From: Candidatus Kuenenia stuttgartensis
GTDB lineage: Bacteria; Planctomycetota; Planctomycetia; Pirellulales; UBA1268
DNA length: 32,428 bases
Direction of reading: 5' to 3'
Assembly: GCA_945877135.1 (NCBI GenBank)
Contig: CAMCQY010000029.1
Span: forward strand, 1 to 32,428
Shown: in pieces, positions 18,127 through 26,320 of the stretch
Numbering within the stretch: the first letter of the stretch is position 1
How the letters are laid out: every line of letters starts with the position of its first letter
Translations under genes and position numbers: made by a program
Notes under the pieces: model-generated
The model's database searches: none
Told to the model about the DNA's origin: nothing
The model's input: only the letters and a program-made list of their open reading frames with translations

Positions 18127-18246
18127 GTCAGCGGAACCCTCTTGTGAAATCCTCAGACTCGTTCTTGATCGTTTGTTCTGTACGTGATCGCATGCCCGGC
18201 GGTCGTTCGCCCCACTGTGGAGGCTTCAAAACCAGTTTTGATCGGG

Positions 18247-18432
18247 CTACCAACTGGCCTTTCGAACTCCCGGAATACAGCCTTGGTCGGCAAGCTTCCG
18301 AAAACAGATGCGACAAATGCCGAATTTCCGATATACGGCACGCGGCCGTCCGCACAGCATGCAACGCTGCACTTGGCGGGTTGAGAACTTCGGCGGCCGC
18401 TTGGCAGCGGCGATCTTTGATTTGCTTGCCAT
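18247..18432 (-). CDS. rpsN: 30S ribosomal protein S14, zinc-binding (type Z) form
   Basis: Head protein of the small subunit. 61 residues, the short form. Zinc ligands C24, C27, C40 and C43 (QRCMLCGRP and [11 protein letters not shown]) and the C-terminal [15 protein letters not shown] identify it. It lies between rplE and rpsH as usual. Confidence 0.98.
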   Translation of the reverse strand: MASKSKIAAAKRPPKFSTRQVQRCMLCGRPRAVYRKFGICRICFRKLADQGCIPGVRKASW

Positions 18433-18470
18433 ATGTGTTTCTGGATACGTCTCGACCAGTTCTGATGCCG

Positions 18471-19088
18471 CTACGCCGCGGCACCGCCATCCTCTCCATC
18501 CTTCTTGAGCGGCATTCCCATGGCGACGAGAAACTGCCTGGCCTCGTCATCGGTGTGGGCTGATGTCACCATCGTAATGTGCATTCCCTGGGGCCGCGTG
18601 TAGCGGTCAGGGTTGATTTCCGGAAACACCATCTGCTCCGACAAACCCAGGCTGTAGTTGCCATGGCCGTCGAACGCGGTGTTCGAAAGACCGCGGAAGT
18701 CTCGGACTCGCGGCAACGCCAGCGACACAAGGCGATCGAAGAATTCGTACATGCGACGGCCACGAAGGGTGACCTTGCAGCCGATCGGGAGATTCTCGCG
18801 GAGTTTGAAACCCGCAACGGCAGCTTTGGAAATGGTGGCGATCGGCTTTTGGCCGGTGACCTGCGTCATCGCACCAATCGCCTCCTCGAGATACTTCTTC
18901 TCGGACACCGCCACGCCAACCCCCATGTTCACCACGATCTTCTCGAGCTTGGGAATGGCATGCGGATTGGTTCGATCCAGCGACTTGGCAAGTTGAGGCC
19001 GCACCACATTGACGTAATGCTCCAGCATCCGCGGCGTGCCTGCCGGTGCCGGGGCTGCTGCTTCTTTTTCTTTCGACTTTTTTGCCAT
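18471..19088 (-). CDS. rplE: 50S ribosomal protein L5
   Basis: Central-protuberance protein that binds 5S rRNA and contacts P-site tRNA. 205 residues, about 25 longer than usual because of an N-terminal Lys/Glu/Ala-rich extension ([19 protein letters not shown]) and a short acidic Ala tail. Core blocks [40 protein letters not shown] and the final [17 protein letters not shown] are intact. Confidence 0.97.
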   Translation of the reverse strand: MAKKSKEKEAAAPAPAGTPRMLEHYVNVVRPQLAKSLDRTNPHAIPKLEKIVVNMGVGVAVSEKKYLEEAIGAMTQVTGQKPIATISKAAVAGFKLRENLPIGCKVTLRGRRMYEFFDRLVSLALPRVRDFRGLSNTAFDGHGNYSLGLSEQMVFPEINPDRYTRPQGMHITMVTSAHTDDEARQFLVAMGMPLKKDGEDGGAAA

Positions 19089-19108
19089 CGCCGCGATCCT
19101 GTTGAAGT

Positions 19109-19137
19109 CCTGTACCCGTGAACCCTGTACCTGTGAA
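19109..19137. repeat. Two 14-bp tandem repeats in the rplX-rplE spacer
   Basis: CCTGTACCCGTGAA (19109-19122) and CCTGTACCTGTGAA (19124-19137) match 13 of 14 with a 15-bp period. They fill much of the 69-nt spacer. Confidence 0.65.
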
Positions 19138-19157
19138 TGCCGTGCTGCCTACCGGCC

Positions 19158-19505
19158 CTATGCGCCAGCCTTTTTGTTGCGCGTGGGCCGAACCACGCTG
19201 ATATCTGCCTTGCACTTCTTGCAGACGCGGGCCTTGGAGCCGTCTGCTGCCACCCGCACCCCGATCCGCGTCGCCTTGCTGCAGGACGCGCACACAATCA
19301 GCACATTTGACACGCTGATCGGCATCTCCCTGCTCAGGCGGCCACCCTGCGGGTTCTTTTGGCTCCGCTTCATGTGGCGATAGACGCGATTGACGCCCTC
19401 CACCACAACCTTGCCATCGTCAGTCCGAACGGACAGCACCTTCGCCCGCGTGCCGCGTGCGTTGCCCGATGTCACCTCGACCAGATCGCCCGTATGAATC
19501 AACAT
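19158..19505 (-). CDS. rplX: 50S ribosomal protein L24, with CxxC pairs
   Basis: Assembly-initiator protein of the large subunit, 115 residues. KOW-motif N-terminus (HTGDLVEVTSGNARGTRAKV) and GVNRVYRHMKRSQKNPQGG identify it. Two cysteine pairs, C72/C75 (VCASC) and C95/C98 (VCKKC), can form a zinc ribbon that many L24 proteins have lost. I start it at ATG 19505, whose A is shared with the rplN stop codon (TGATG), a translational-coupling arrangement; GTG at 19508 is possible. Confidence 0.96.
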   Translation of the reverse strand: MLIHTGDLVEVTSGNARGTRAKVLSVRTDDGKVVVEGVNRVYRHMKRSQKNPQGGRLSREMPISVSNVLIVCASCSKATRIGVRVAADGSKARVCKKCKADISVVRPTRNKKAGA

Positions 19506-19873
19506 CACACCACCTCACTCGCAAGGCTGACGATCTTCATGAAGTTTGCATCACGGAGTTCGCGGGCCACCGCACCGAAGATGCGGGTTCCCTTGGGATT
19601 TTTGTCGTTGTCGATGATCACACACGCATTGGTATCGAACCGCACATAGCTGCCGTCTTCCCGCCTGGTCGGCTTCTTGACCCGCACGACGACGGCCTTC
19701 ACGACGGCCTTCTTCTTCACGTCGCTACCCGCGATCACGCTCTTCACGCTACAGACGATGATGTCGCCCAGTCCGGCGGTCCGTTTCTTGCTTCCTCCCA
19801 GCACCTTGAAGCACATGACTTCCTTGGCGCCGGTGTTGTCGGCCACAACGAGCCGCGTCTGCATCTGGATCAT
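19505..19873 (-). CDS. rplN: 50S ribosomal protein L14
   Basis: Large-subunit interface protein; also the docking site of the silencing factor RsfS, whose gene is at 30485-30901. 122 residues, normal length. [36 protein letters not shown] and the C-terminal [23 protein letters not shown] are diagnostic. The first four bases (ATGA, 19870-19873) overlap the end of rpsQ and the stop overlaps rplX. Confidence 0.98.
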   Translation of the reverse strand: MIQMQTRLVVADNTGAKEVMCFKVLGGSKKRTAGLGDIIVCSVKSVIAGSDVKKKAVVKAVVVRVKKPTRREDGSYVRFDTNACVIIDNDKNPKGTRIFGAVARELRDANFMKIVSLASEVV

Positions 19874-20241
19874 GTTGCTGCCCGTCCTTCCGTACTCTCG
19901 GTCGCCGTGCCCGTGGCGGCAGCCGCCTCAGCCTTGGCAGCCGTCTCGCGGAGTTGCGTCGCCCTCGCACCACTTCGCAGCGAGGCCACATCGACCGCGG
20001 TGCTCTTCGTTACCACCCGCACAAGCTCCCACCGCTTCAGCCGGCTGCGCGGACGGCATTCGATGATCTCGACCAGATCGCCAGGCTGCGACTCCTCCTG
20101 CTCGTCATGAACGTGGCACACCGTACGGCGATGCTGAATCCTGCCGTACTTCTCGTGCCGTACGACACGCGGGATCTCGACCCGCCGCGTTTTGCTCGCG
20201 GCAGCGCTCGTGACCGTTCCTGTTTCCACACGCTTGGGCAT
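19870..20241 (-). CDS. rpsQ: 30S ribosomal protein S17 with alanine-rich tail
   Basis: Primary rRNA-binding protein of the small subunit. 123 residues against about 85 usually; the OB-fold core ([20 protein letters not shown], then [25 protein letters not shown]) is followed by about 40 residues rich in Ala, Thr and Glu with little complexity. Overlaps rplN by 4 nt (ATGA). Confidence 0.96.
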   Translation of the reverse strand: MPKRVETGTVTSAAASKTRRVEIPRVVRHEKYGRIQHRRTVCHVHDEQEESQPGDLVEIIECRPRSRLKRWELVRVVTKSTAVDVASLRSGARATQLRETAAKAEAAAATGTATESTEGRAAT

Positions 20242-20349
20242 CTTCAGTGATTCCTAACAGTAAACCTGGGAGTACGTTGTTGTCTGCTGATTTGTCTGCT
20301 TCTTGGATGGGGCCATCGATGGCTCACATGCCGCCCCTATGTCCCGCCT

Positions 20350-20733
20350 TTAGGTCCCACTCTGCGTCCGCTTCTTGAATTCGCGCCGCTTCTGCACGCC
20401 TGCCTTACCCGTCGCGTGCACATTCGTCCGACCACTCTCACGATTCTTTTTGGCATGCTTCTCATGCTGCGGAGACGACGCATCGCCACCAACATGGTCA
20501 CTCACGGAATGGTGGCCGCCGGCCTCACTCGCATCCTTTTTGAGGAGCCCCCGCTGCGTCAGGATGGTCTGGCATCGCGCGATGGTTCGGCGGTGCTTAC
20601 GCACTTCGGCGGGCGATGCCAGCTTTTCCGTCTGTGCCTGGATGCGGAGTCGGAACAGCGTTTCGGCAGCGTCCTTCCAGACGAGCCTGATCTGCTCCTC
20701 ACCCATGTCCCTGAGTTCTCGTACCTTCGTCAT
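20350..20733 (-). CDS. rpmC: 50S ribosomal protein L29 with long basic tail
   Basis: Protein at the polypeptide exit that contributes to the trigger-factor/SRP docking site. 127 residues, about twice the usual 60-70. The N-terminal two-helix L29 domain is residues 1-65 (VRELRDMGEEQIRLVWKDA, then KHRRTIARCQTILTQRG). The remaining ~60 residues are a His/Gly/Lys-rich, low-complexity tail with no match I recognise. The tail could reach into the exit region, but this is inference. Confidence 0.93.
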   Translation of the reverse strand: MTKVRELRDMGEEQIRLVWKDAAETLFRLRIQAQTEKLASPAEVRKHRRTIARCQTILTQRGLLKKDASEAGGHHSVSDHVGGDASSPQHEKHAKKNRESGRTNVHATGKAGVQKRREFKKRTQSGT

Positions 20734-20775
20734 GACCGTAGATTCTTTCCCGTGGATCGTTCCGAGCTGTTTCGC

Positions 20776-21192
20776 CTACATCACGCGCCGCTTCACAAAC
20801 CTCACCCTTACCGGCATCTTGTGCGCCAGCCGGGCAAGGCACACGCGAGCCGCATCTTCAGTGACTCCACCAATCTCGTAGAGGATCATGCCGGGTTTGA
20901 TGACGGCAGCCCAATACTCAGGCTCTCCCTTGCCCTTACCCATACGGGTTTCGAGCGGGATCGACGTGATCGACTTGTGGGGAAACACGCGCACGAAAAG
21001 CCGGCCCTCGTTGCGGAGGTACTGCTGGGCCGCGATGCGACCTGCCTCGATCGTGGTTGCCGCCAGCCATCCCGGCTGCTCGGCCTGGAGGCCGAAGTCG
21101 CCGAAGACGACGCGGTTCCCACGCGAGGCGTCACCTCTTATACGACCTCTTTGGCTTTTTCGGTGCTTGACCCTCTTGGGCATCAGCGCCAT
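20776..21192 (-). CDS. rplP: 50S ribosomal protein L16
   Basis: Organises the A-site region of the large subunit. 138 residues. PKRVKHRKSQRGRIRG, GLQAEQPGWLAATTIEAGRIA and the VFPHKSITSIPLETRMGKGKG block are diagnostic. GAGGAG upstream of ATG 21192 supports that start over ATG 21183. The first 62 nt overlap the end of rpsC in another frame. Confidence 0.97.
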   Translation of the reverse strand: MALMPKRVKHRKSQRGRIRGDASRGNRVVFGDFGLQAEQPGWLAATTIEAGRIAAQQYLRNEGRLFVRVFPHKSITSIPLETRMGKGKGEPEYWAAVIKPGMILYEIGGVTEDAARVCLARLAHKMPVRVRFVKRRVM

Positions 21193-21826
21193 CGCCGCTC
21201 TCCTCGTACATACCTTGGTTCACCCACACCTGCACTCCGATGTGCCCCTGCGCCGTGGGAGCTTCGCAGAATCCGTAATCAATCTTGGCCCGCAGCGTGG
21301 AAAGTGGCATCGAGCCGGCAATCGCCTTCTCGCACCGCGACATCTCCGCACCACCAAGCCGTCCCGACAGTTGAATTTTCACACCCTTGGCGCCCGCGTC
21401 CATCGTGGTGTCGAGGGCGCGCTTGAGCGACCGACGAAACGCAGCACGCTTGGTGAGTTGGTCGGCAATGTCTTCCGCAATCAGCTGTGCCTGAATCTCC
21501 GGACGGCTGACTTCTTCGACCTTCAGGTTCACACGCCGGCCGAGCAGTTCCTGCAGTTCCTCTTGCAGGCGATCAGCCTCCTGGCCCTTGCGACCGAGGA
21601 TCACACCCGGCCGTGCCGAATGGACGATGACCTTCACCTCATCTCGCGTTCGCTCGATCTCCACCTTCGGGATCGCGGCGGCACGGTGCTTGGTCTTCAG
21701 GTACCGACGGACCTTGAAATCCTCGAGCAGAAGCTCGCGAAAATCCTTCTTGGCAGCATACCATCGGCTCTTCCAAGGCTCGGTGATACCGGTCCGGAAC
21801 CCGACGGGATTGACTTTCTGGCCCAT
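21131..21826 (-). CDS. rpsC: 30S ribosomal protein S3
   Basis: Head protein at the mRNA entry site. 231 residues, normal length. MGQKVNPVGFRTGITEPWKS, the KH-domain loop GRKGQEADRLQ and the C-terminal RCEKAIAGSMPLSTLRAKIDYG are diagnostic. The last ~20 codons (basic KKPKRSYKR tail) lie inside the first codons of rplP, so the two proteins share 62 nt in different frames. Confidence 0.98.
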   Translation of the reverse strand: MGQKVNPVGFRTGITEPWKSRWYAAKKDFRELLLEDFKVRRYLKTKHRAAAIPKVEIERTRDEVKVIVHSARPGVILGRKGQEADRLQEELQELLGRRVNLKVEEVSRPEIQAQLIAEDIADQLTKRAAFRRSLKRALDTTMDAGAKGVKIQLSGRLGGAEMSRCEKAIAGSMPLSTLRAKIDYGFCEAPTAQGHIGVQVWVNQGMYEESGDGADAQEGQAPKKPKRSYKR

Positions 21827-21840
21827 GTAAATCGCCCTAC

Positions 21841-21885
21841 TGGTGAATCGCTGTGTTGGTGAATCGCTTGGTTTGGAAATCGCTT
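21841..21885. repeat. Three imperfect ~16-bp tandem repeats in the rplV-rpsC spacer
   Basis: TGGTGAATCGCT occurs at 21841-21852 and 21857-21868, with a third degenerate copy TGGAAATCGCTT at 21874-21885. Period 16-17 bp. They occupy half of the 92-nt spacer. Confidence 0.6.
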
Positions 21886-21918
21886 GCGTGATGACTCGCG
21901 CGAACCGTCGTATCCTGC

Positions 21919-22269
21919 TTACTCCGCAGCCTCGACCACCTTTGAGTCGAGCGCCACCTTAATGTGCGACATCCGTCGCTTGATCCCAAAAGCCATGCCG
22001 CGGGCCCGCGGCCGAATCCGCTTGAACATCGGGCCCGGATCGATACGGGCGTCTACGACGACGAGGTCGTCAAGTCCCGCTGCTTGCTTGTTCTCAGCGT
22101 TTCCAAGCGCGCTCTTGATCACCTTTTCCAGCATCCGTGCACCGCGATGCGGCTGAAAGCGGAGGATATCGAGAGCTTCGTCGGCAAACTTGCCACGCAC
22201 AAGGTTGGCCAGATGGCGAACCTTCCGTGGACTGATGCTGGCGTACTTATGCGTGGCTGTGTATGGCAT
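21919..22269 (-). CDS. rplV: 50S ribosomal protein L22
   Basis: Exit-tunnel protein; its beta hairpin lines the constriction. 116 residues, normal length. ASISPRKVRHLANLVRGK, NAENKQAAGLDDLVV and the hairpin RIRPRARGMAFGIKRRMSHI are diagnostic. Confidence 0.98.
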   Translation of the reverse strand: MPYTATHKYASISPRKVRHLANLVRGKFADEALDILRFQPHRGARMLEKVIKSALGNAENKQAAGLDDLVVVDARIDPGPMFKRIRPRARGMAFGIKRRMSHIKVALDSKVVEAAE

Positions 22270-22292
22270 GAATCACCTGGATTGGCTCGTGT

Positions 22293-22586
22293 TCACTTGC
22301 CCCCGCCGGGGGACGCTGCTTCCTTCACCTTGCCGCCGTGACCGCGGAACGTCCGCGTGGGCGCAAACTCGCCGAGCTTGTGACCGACCATGTCCTCGGT
22401 GACAAAAACCTTCAAATGCTGCTTCCCGTTGTGAACCATGAACGTCAGGCCGATGAACTCAGGCACGATCGTGCACGAACGCGACCAGGTCTTGATCGGA
22501 TCCCGCTTGCCGGAAGAGAGTTGTGACTCCACCTTCTCGAAGACGCGAGGATCGATGTAAGGACCCTTTTTTGCGCTACGACCCAT
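22293..22586 (-). CDS. rpsS: 30S ribosomal protein S19
   Basis: Head protein bound with S13 near the A site. 97 residues. [38 protein letters not shown] and [20 protein letters not shown] are diagnostic. Separated from rplV by 23 nt. Confidence 0.98.
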   Translation of the reverse strand: MGRSAKKGPYIDPRVFEKVESQLSSGKRDPIKTWSRSCTIVPEFIGLTFMVHNGKQHLKVFVTEDMVGHKLGEFAPTRTFRGHGGKVKEAASPGGGK

Positions 22587-22655
22587 GGTTGCTGAATTCC
22601 ATCGTGATTGGTGCTGTGTTTGCCGGCTGCAAGCCGCCGCCGGGTTTTATGTTCC

Positions 22656-22685
22656 GATTACCTGAGCAGTTTCTGATTACCTGAG
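22656..22685. repeat. 11-bp direct repeat spanning the rplB stop codon
   Basis: GATTACCTGAG occurs at 22656-22666 and 22675-22685. On the minus strand the second copy contains the last two codons and TAA stop of rplB, so the spacer repeats the gene end. Confidence 0.7.
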
Positions 22686-23534
22686 CTTCAACTGACCATA
22701 GCGACGGCTCTTTCGCCGACGCAGAATCGCGGCCCCTGAAGGCTTCCGCGGCTTCCTCGTCCCACCGCCCTTGGCACTCTTGCCGGTTGGGCTGACGGGA
22801 TGACGTCCACCCTTCGTGCGTCCCTCGCCACCACCGTGGGGATGATCGATCGGGTTCATCGCCGTACCACGAACCGTCGGACGAATGCCCATCCAACGCT
22901 TGCGACCAGCCTTGCCGAGCACCACGTTCATGTGCTCGGAATTGCCGATGGCTCCGATCGTCGCACGGCACGCGGCCGGCACGCGGCGAATTTCGCCCGA
23001 CGGCAGCGTGAGCTGCGCCCACTGTGCCTCACGGGCCACGAGCACCGCCGACGAACCCGCAGATCGGCAGAGCCGTCCGCCGCGGCCAGCCTGCAGCTCG
23101 ACATTATGCACCTGCATGCCGAGCGGGATCGCCGACATCGGCAGGCAATTCCCCACCTCTGGCGCCGCAGTCTCGCCGCTCTGAACCGTTGCACCAGCCT
23201 TCAGCCCCTCAGGAGCCAGGATGAAACGCTTCTCACCGTCGGCATAGTGCACGAGGGCGATCCGACACGTGCGGTTCGGGTCGTACTGAATCGATTCGAC
23301 CTTGCCAGGGACGCCATCCTTGTTGCGACGGAAGTCGATCAGGCGATAGTGCTGCATGTGGCCGCCGCCACGGTGTCGGGCAGTGATCTTGCCCTGATTG
23401 TTGCGGCCGCCCTTCTTCTTCTTTCGCAGACGCAGCTGCTTGGGCGCAGCCGCGCCGGGCGTCAGCTCGGCGAAGTCGGAGACGCTCGCATTGCGGCGGC
23501 CGGGACTGGTCGGATTGTAGGTGCGAATACCCAT
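22677..23534 (-). CDS. rplB: 50S ribosomal protein L2
   Basis: Conserved large-subunit protein needed for subunit joining and peptidyl-transferase activity. 285 residues. [20 protein letters not shown], the [20 protein letters not shown] block and the C-terminal [22 protein letters not shown], with the histidine linked to peptidyl-transfer function, are intact. Confidence 0.98.
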   Translation of the reverse strand: MGIRTYNPTSPGRRNASVSDFAELTPGAAAPKQLRLRKKKKGGRNNQGKITARHRGGGHMQHYRLIDFRRNKDGVPGKVESIQYDPNRTCRIALVHYADGEKRFILAPEGLKAGATVQSGETAAPEVGNCLPMSAIPLGMQVHNVELQAGRGGRLCRSAGSSAVLVAREAQWAQLTLPSGEIRRVPAACRATIGAIGNSEHMNVVLGKAGRKRWMGIRPTVRGTAMNPIDHPHGGGEGRTKGGRHPVSPTGKSAKGGGTRKPRKPSGAAILRRRKSRRYGQLKLR

Positions 23535-23550
23535 GGGAGTACGTCTGCCT

Positions 23551-23871
23551 TCAGAACAGATTGATCTTGGAATCGGGCTTGAGCGTCACGACCGCCTTCT
23601 TCCAGGCCTTCGTGCTGGTGCGCCGCATGCGACTGCGACGCATCTTGCCAACACGATTTTGGACGGCGACCTTCTCGACCTTGACGTTGAACAGTTCTTC
23701 GACGGCGCGGCGGATGTCGGCCTTGGTGGCCTCCGTGACCACTTCGAAGGTGTAGGCGTTGTAGCGGGTGGCGCGGTGCATCCCCTTCTCCGTCACCAAA
23801 GGGCGAAGAATGACATGATGCGGAGCGAGCCGCGGAGTGAATGCAGGAGGTGGGGGAACTGGAACTGACAT
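23551..23871 (-). CDS. rplW: 50S ribosomal protein L23
   Basis: Exit-site protein that docks trigger factor and SRP. 106 residues. [39 protein letters not shown] and [20 protein letters not shown] are the family blocks. A short Pro-rich N-terminus precedes them. Starts 3 nt after the rplD stop codon. Confidence 0.97.
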   Translation of the reverse strand: MSVPVPPPPAFTPRLAPHHVILRPLVTEKGMHRATRYNAYTFEVVTEATKADIRRAVEELFNVKVEKVAVQNRVGKMRRSRMRRTSTKAWKKAVVTLKPDSKINLF

Positions 23872-23874
23872 GTC

Positions 23875-24654
23875 TTATTTCTCCTTCTTCGCTGCCCGCG
23901 CGGCAGACGTGCGACCTTCAGCACGCTTCGAGGCTGCGGGCTTCTCGGCCTTGGCCGACCCACGTCGAGCAGACGGCTTCTTGGTCGCACCAGCCGCCTT
24001 GCCGGCAGCGGCCTTCTTTTCGTCCGCCACTTTCGCCACTGACGCACGAAATGCATCAATGGCCGCTGTGGTCATCAGTACAGCGCGAGGCTGAAGCAAC
24101 GACCAGGCATTGAGATCGCCCACCGGTGACACCGAAACGCCGTCGATGTTGCGGGCACTTTTCCAGAGCATGTCGTCGTGCTTCGCCGGAGCAACCAGCA
24201 CGGTCTTTTCAGAAATCCCCAGGGTCTTGAGCAGCTTGGCAACCACCGACGTCTTGGGAGCACCGAGTTCAAGACCACTGACGAGCTTCACCTCGTCATC
24301 AGCCAGCCGGGCCGCGAGCGCCATCCGTGTGGCAGCCCGCAACGCCTTCTTTGGCATCCGCCAGCCGAAATCTCGCGGACGCTTGGCGAAAATGTGACCG
24401 CCGCCACGACGCGTACCGCTTCGCCTGGCACCGGCACGAGCGTTACCCGTGCCCTTCTGCTTGTAAAGCTTCTTGGTCGAGCCGGCGACTTCGCCACGGT
24501 TCTTTGTGCGAAACGTTCCCTGCCGCTGATTCGCCTGGTACATCACCACGGCGTCATGCAGCAGTTGCTTGTTCACAGATGGAGCCAACTCGGCCGGATC
24601 GATCTCGTAAGAACCGACCTGATTTCCGGAAATGTCATAGACGGCAAGATTCAC
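23875..24654 (-). CDS. rplD: 50S ribosomal protein L4 with Lys/Ala tail
   Basis: Exit-tunnel protein; in E. coli it also represses the S10 operon by attenuation. 259 residues against about 200. The core is intact (QGTFRTKNRGEVAGSTKKLY, QKGTGNARAGARRSG, GGGHIFAKRPRDF). The last ~50 residues are a low-complexity Lys/Ala/Arg tail. Overlaps rplC by 4 nt (ATGA, 24651-24654). Confidence 0.97.
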   Translation of the reverse strand: MNLAVYDISGNQVGSYEIDPAELAPSVNKQLLHDAVVMYQANQRQGTFRTKNRGEVAGSTKKLYKQKGTGNARAGARRSGTRRGGGHIFAKRPRDFGWRMPKKALRAATRMALAARLADDEVKLVSGLELGAPKTSVVAKLLKTLGISEKTVLVAPAKHDDMLWKSARNIDGVSVSPVGDLNAWSLLQPRAVLMTTAAIDAFRASVAKVADEKKAAAGKAAGATKKPSARRGSAKAEKPAASKRAEGRTSAARAAKKEK

Positions 24655-25436
24655 TTGGCACCAGCCTTCTTCTTCGCGCCACCAGTGGGAGCCGGCCCAC
24701 CGCGACGCTTGACCTTGTTGGTCTGCCGCACCACCACGTACCCACCATTGGGACCAGGTACCGCCCCACGCACGAGCAGGAGATTGTTTTCGAGATCGAT
24801 CCTCACCAACTTGACATTCCGCATGGTGGACCGCTCGTTGCCGAACCGGCCAGCCATCCGCTTGCCCTTGAAGACACGACCAGGCGACGTGTTCATGCCC
24901 GTACCGCCCTGATGGCGGTGCACTTTTTTCACACCGTGACTGGCTCGCTGCCCACTGAAGCCATGTCGCTTCATCACGCCGGCCGTGCCACGCCCCTTGG
25001 AGGTGCCTACGATGTCGACGAAGTCCACGCCCTCAAAAAGGTTGACCGTCAACACACCGCCGACCTCCACGCCGGCGTAGACTCCGCGGAGCTCGCGGAC
25101 AAACCGCTTCGGCTCGCAGTCCGCCTTGGCGACAGCCGTCACGCCGGCCTCAGCTGCCCGCTTTGAGCGGCGGCTGTCCAGCTTGGCGACATGCCCGCGA
25201 ACAGACCGACTGGCCAAGCGGCGGGGCTTGTCGAGAAAGCCAATCTGAACGGCCGCGTAGCCGTCCCGCTCGACCGATCGCACCTGCGTGACAGAACACG
25301 GGCCAGCTTCGATCACGGTGACCGGCACCACAGCGCCGTTGGCATCAAATACCTGCGTCATCCCGACCTTGCGGCCGAGCAGGCCTTTCCGACCGGCGGA
25401 ATCAGCCTTTGTTTCTGCAGCCATATGCATCGCCAT
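24651..25436 (-). CDS. rplC: 50S ribosomal protein L3
   Basis: Assembly-initiator protein close to the peptidyl-transferase centre. 261 residues. LLGRKVGMTQVFDANG near the N-terminus, KGRGTAGVMKRHGFSGQRASH and GTGMNTSPGRVFKGKRMAG are diagnostic. Start at ATG 25436, with in-frame ATGs at 25430 and 25424; AGGA lies upstream of the first. A 224-nt spacer containing a hairpin separates it from rpsJ. Confidence 0.97.
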   Translation of the reverse strand: MAMHMAAETKADSAGRKGLLGRKVGMTQVFDANGAVVPVTVIEAGPCSVTQVRSVERDGYAAVQIGFLDKPRRLASRSVRGHVAKLDSRRSKRAAEAGVTAVAKADCEPKRFVRELRGVYAGVEVGGVLTVNLFEGVDFVDIVGTSKGRGTAGVMKRHGFSGQRASHGVKKVHRHQGGTGMNTSPGRVFKGKRMAGRFGNERSTMRNVKLVRIDLENNLLLVRGAVPGPNGGYVVVRQTNKVKRRGGPAPTGGAKKKAGAK

Positions 25437-25527
25437 CGAGACAGCATCCTATCCAGCCAGAAGCATTTCTGCAGCCGGCGGCGGCCCCATCTCTCGATCA
25501 CGCTCGAAGCCGTTGGCTGCGGGAGCA

Positions 25528-25547
25528 CTTGGGCAACCTGCCCCAAG
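25528..25547. other. Stem-loop in the rpsJ-rplC spacer
   Basis: CTTGGGCA and TGCCCCAAG pair over 8 bp with one bulged base and a 3-nt loop. It lies in the 224-nt spacer 25437-25660, which holds no gene I recognise. A control site for the L3-L4 part of the operon is possible. Confidence 0.4.
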
Positions 25548-25660
25548 CCTTACCCGCAACGCCTTCCAAGCATGCCGTGTCGTGCGCTCCTCAGTGTGTT
25601 GAAAATGGTGAAGTTGTACGAAAACGAACCCACGAAAATCATGATCCTTGCCTGCGGCAC

Positions 25661-25987
25661 CTACCGCGACGAGGCCTTGATCTTGATGTCCACGCCAGCA
25701 GGAAGACTCAGCTTATTGAGCGCTTCGATCGTCTTTGCAGTCGCCTGGACGATGTCGATCACCCTCTTGTGCGTGCGAATCTCGTACTGCTGACGGGCCT
25801 TCTTATCGATATGCGGACTCGAGAGCACCGTGTACCGCTCAATCCGCGTGGGAAGCGGAATCGGGCCGTGCACCTCGGAGTTGGTCCGCTTCGCTGTATC
25901 GACGATCTCCGCGGCGCTCTGGTCGAGCACCACGTGGTCGTACGCTTCCATACGAATTCGGATGATTTCTTGAGTCGGACCGGCCAC
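25661..25987 (-). CDS. rpsJ: 30S ribosomal protein S10
   Basis: Head protein of the small subunit and NusE partner in transcription antitermination. I start it at GTG 25987 (translating as [18 protein letters not shown]), because GGAG stands 8 nt upstream and the S10 fold begins there; the frame continues upstream without family similarity. 108 residues. [20 protein letters not shown] and [20 protein letters not shown] are diagnostic. First gene of the ribosomal operon. Confidence 0.96.
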   Translation of the reverse strand: MAGPTQEIIRIRMEAYDHVVLDQSAAEIVDTAKRTNSEVHGPIPLPTRIERYTVLSSPHIDKKARQQYEIRTHKRVIDIVQATAKTIEALNKLSLPAGVDIKIKASSR

Positions 25988-26117
25988 GAAAAAACTCCAA
26001 TAACCCGAGATCGGAACGGTGTAACAATCAAAACAGGACAGGTCAAAGCAACGGATGTAACCATCAGTTCGGCGGCTCTCATCGCACGCCTGCACAGGCC
26101 TTTTGCCCGGCAGAACT

Positions 26118-26146
26118 GAAGAAAAGCCTCCGAAAAGGCTTCTTTC
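26118..26146 (-). terminator. Terminator-like hairpin in the rpsJ leader (possible attenuator)
   Basis: On the minus strand AAGCCT and AGGCTT (26136-26141 and 26124-26129) form a 6-bp stem with a 6-nt loop, extended by A/T pairs and followed by TTCTTC. It lies downstream of the candidate S10 promoter and ~130 nt before the rpsJ start. It could end fusA transcription or act as an attenuator in the S10 leader. Confidence 0.5.
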
Positions 26147-26203
26147 TGCGCTCCCTCCTGCGGCCGAAAGGCGCCGCGGGGAGTCGCTGCGGATGAAGAG
26201 CGA

Positions 26204-26232
26204 AATCTATGGTCGCCCTTGCCCCGTGTCAA
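26204..26232 (-). promoter_or_regulatory. Candidate promoter of the S10-spc operon
   Basis: On the minus strand TTGACA (26227-26232), a perfect -35 box, is followed after 17 nt by TAGATT (26204-26209). It lies in the 333-nt fusA-rpsJ spacer (25988-26320) and points at rpsJ. The spacer otherwise contains only the hairpin at 26118-26146 and a weaker TTGACC at 26041-26046. Confidence 0.55.
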
Positions 26233-26320
26233 CACACTGCTTTTCCGCGGCCAAATCCTGCCGGGATCGCCCTCCCGACCGCGGCTTCTTGGCAACAGCG
26301 GCAGCGCCTTTTCGGCCGAT

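Noticed and set aside
25437-25660. A small gene between rplC and rpsJ
   Set aside because: Short frames in the spacer overlap rplC or lack family resemblance and ribosome-binding sites.
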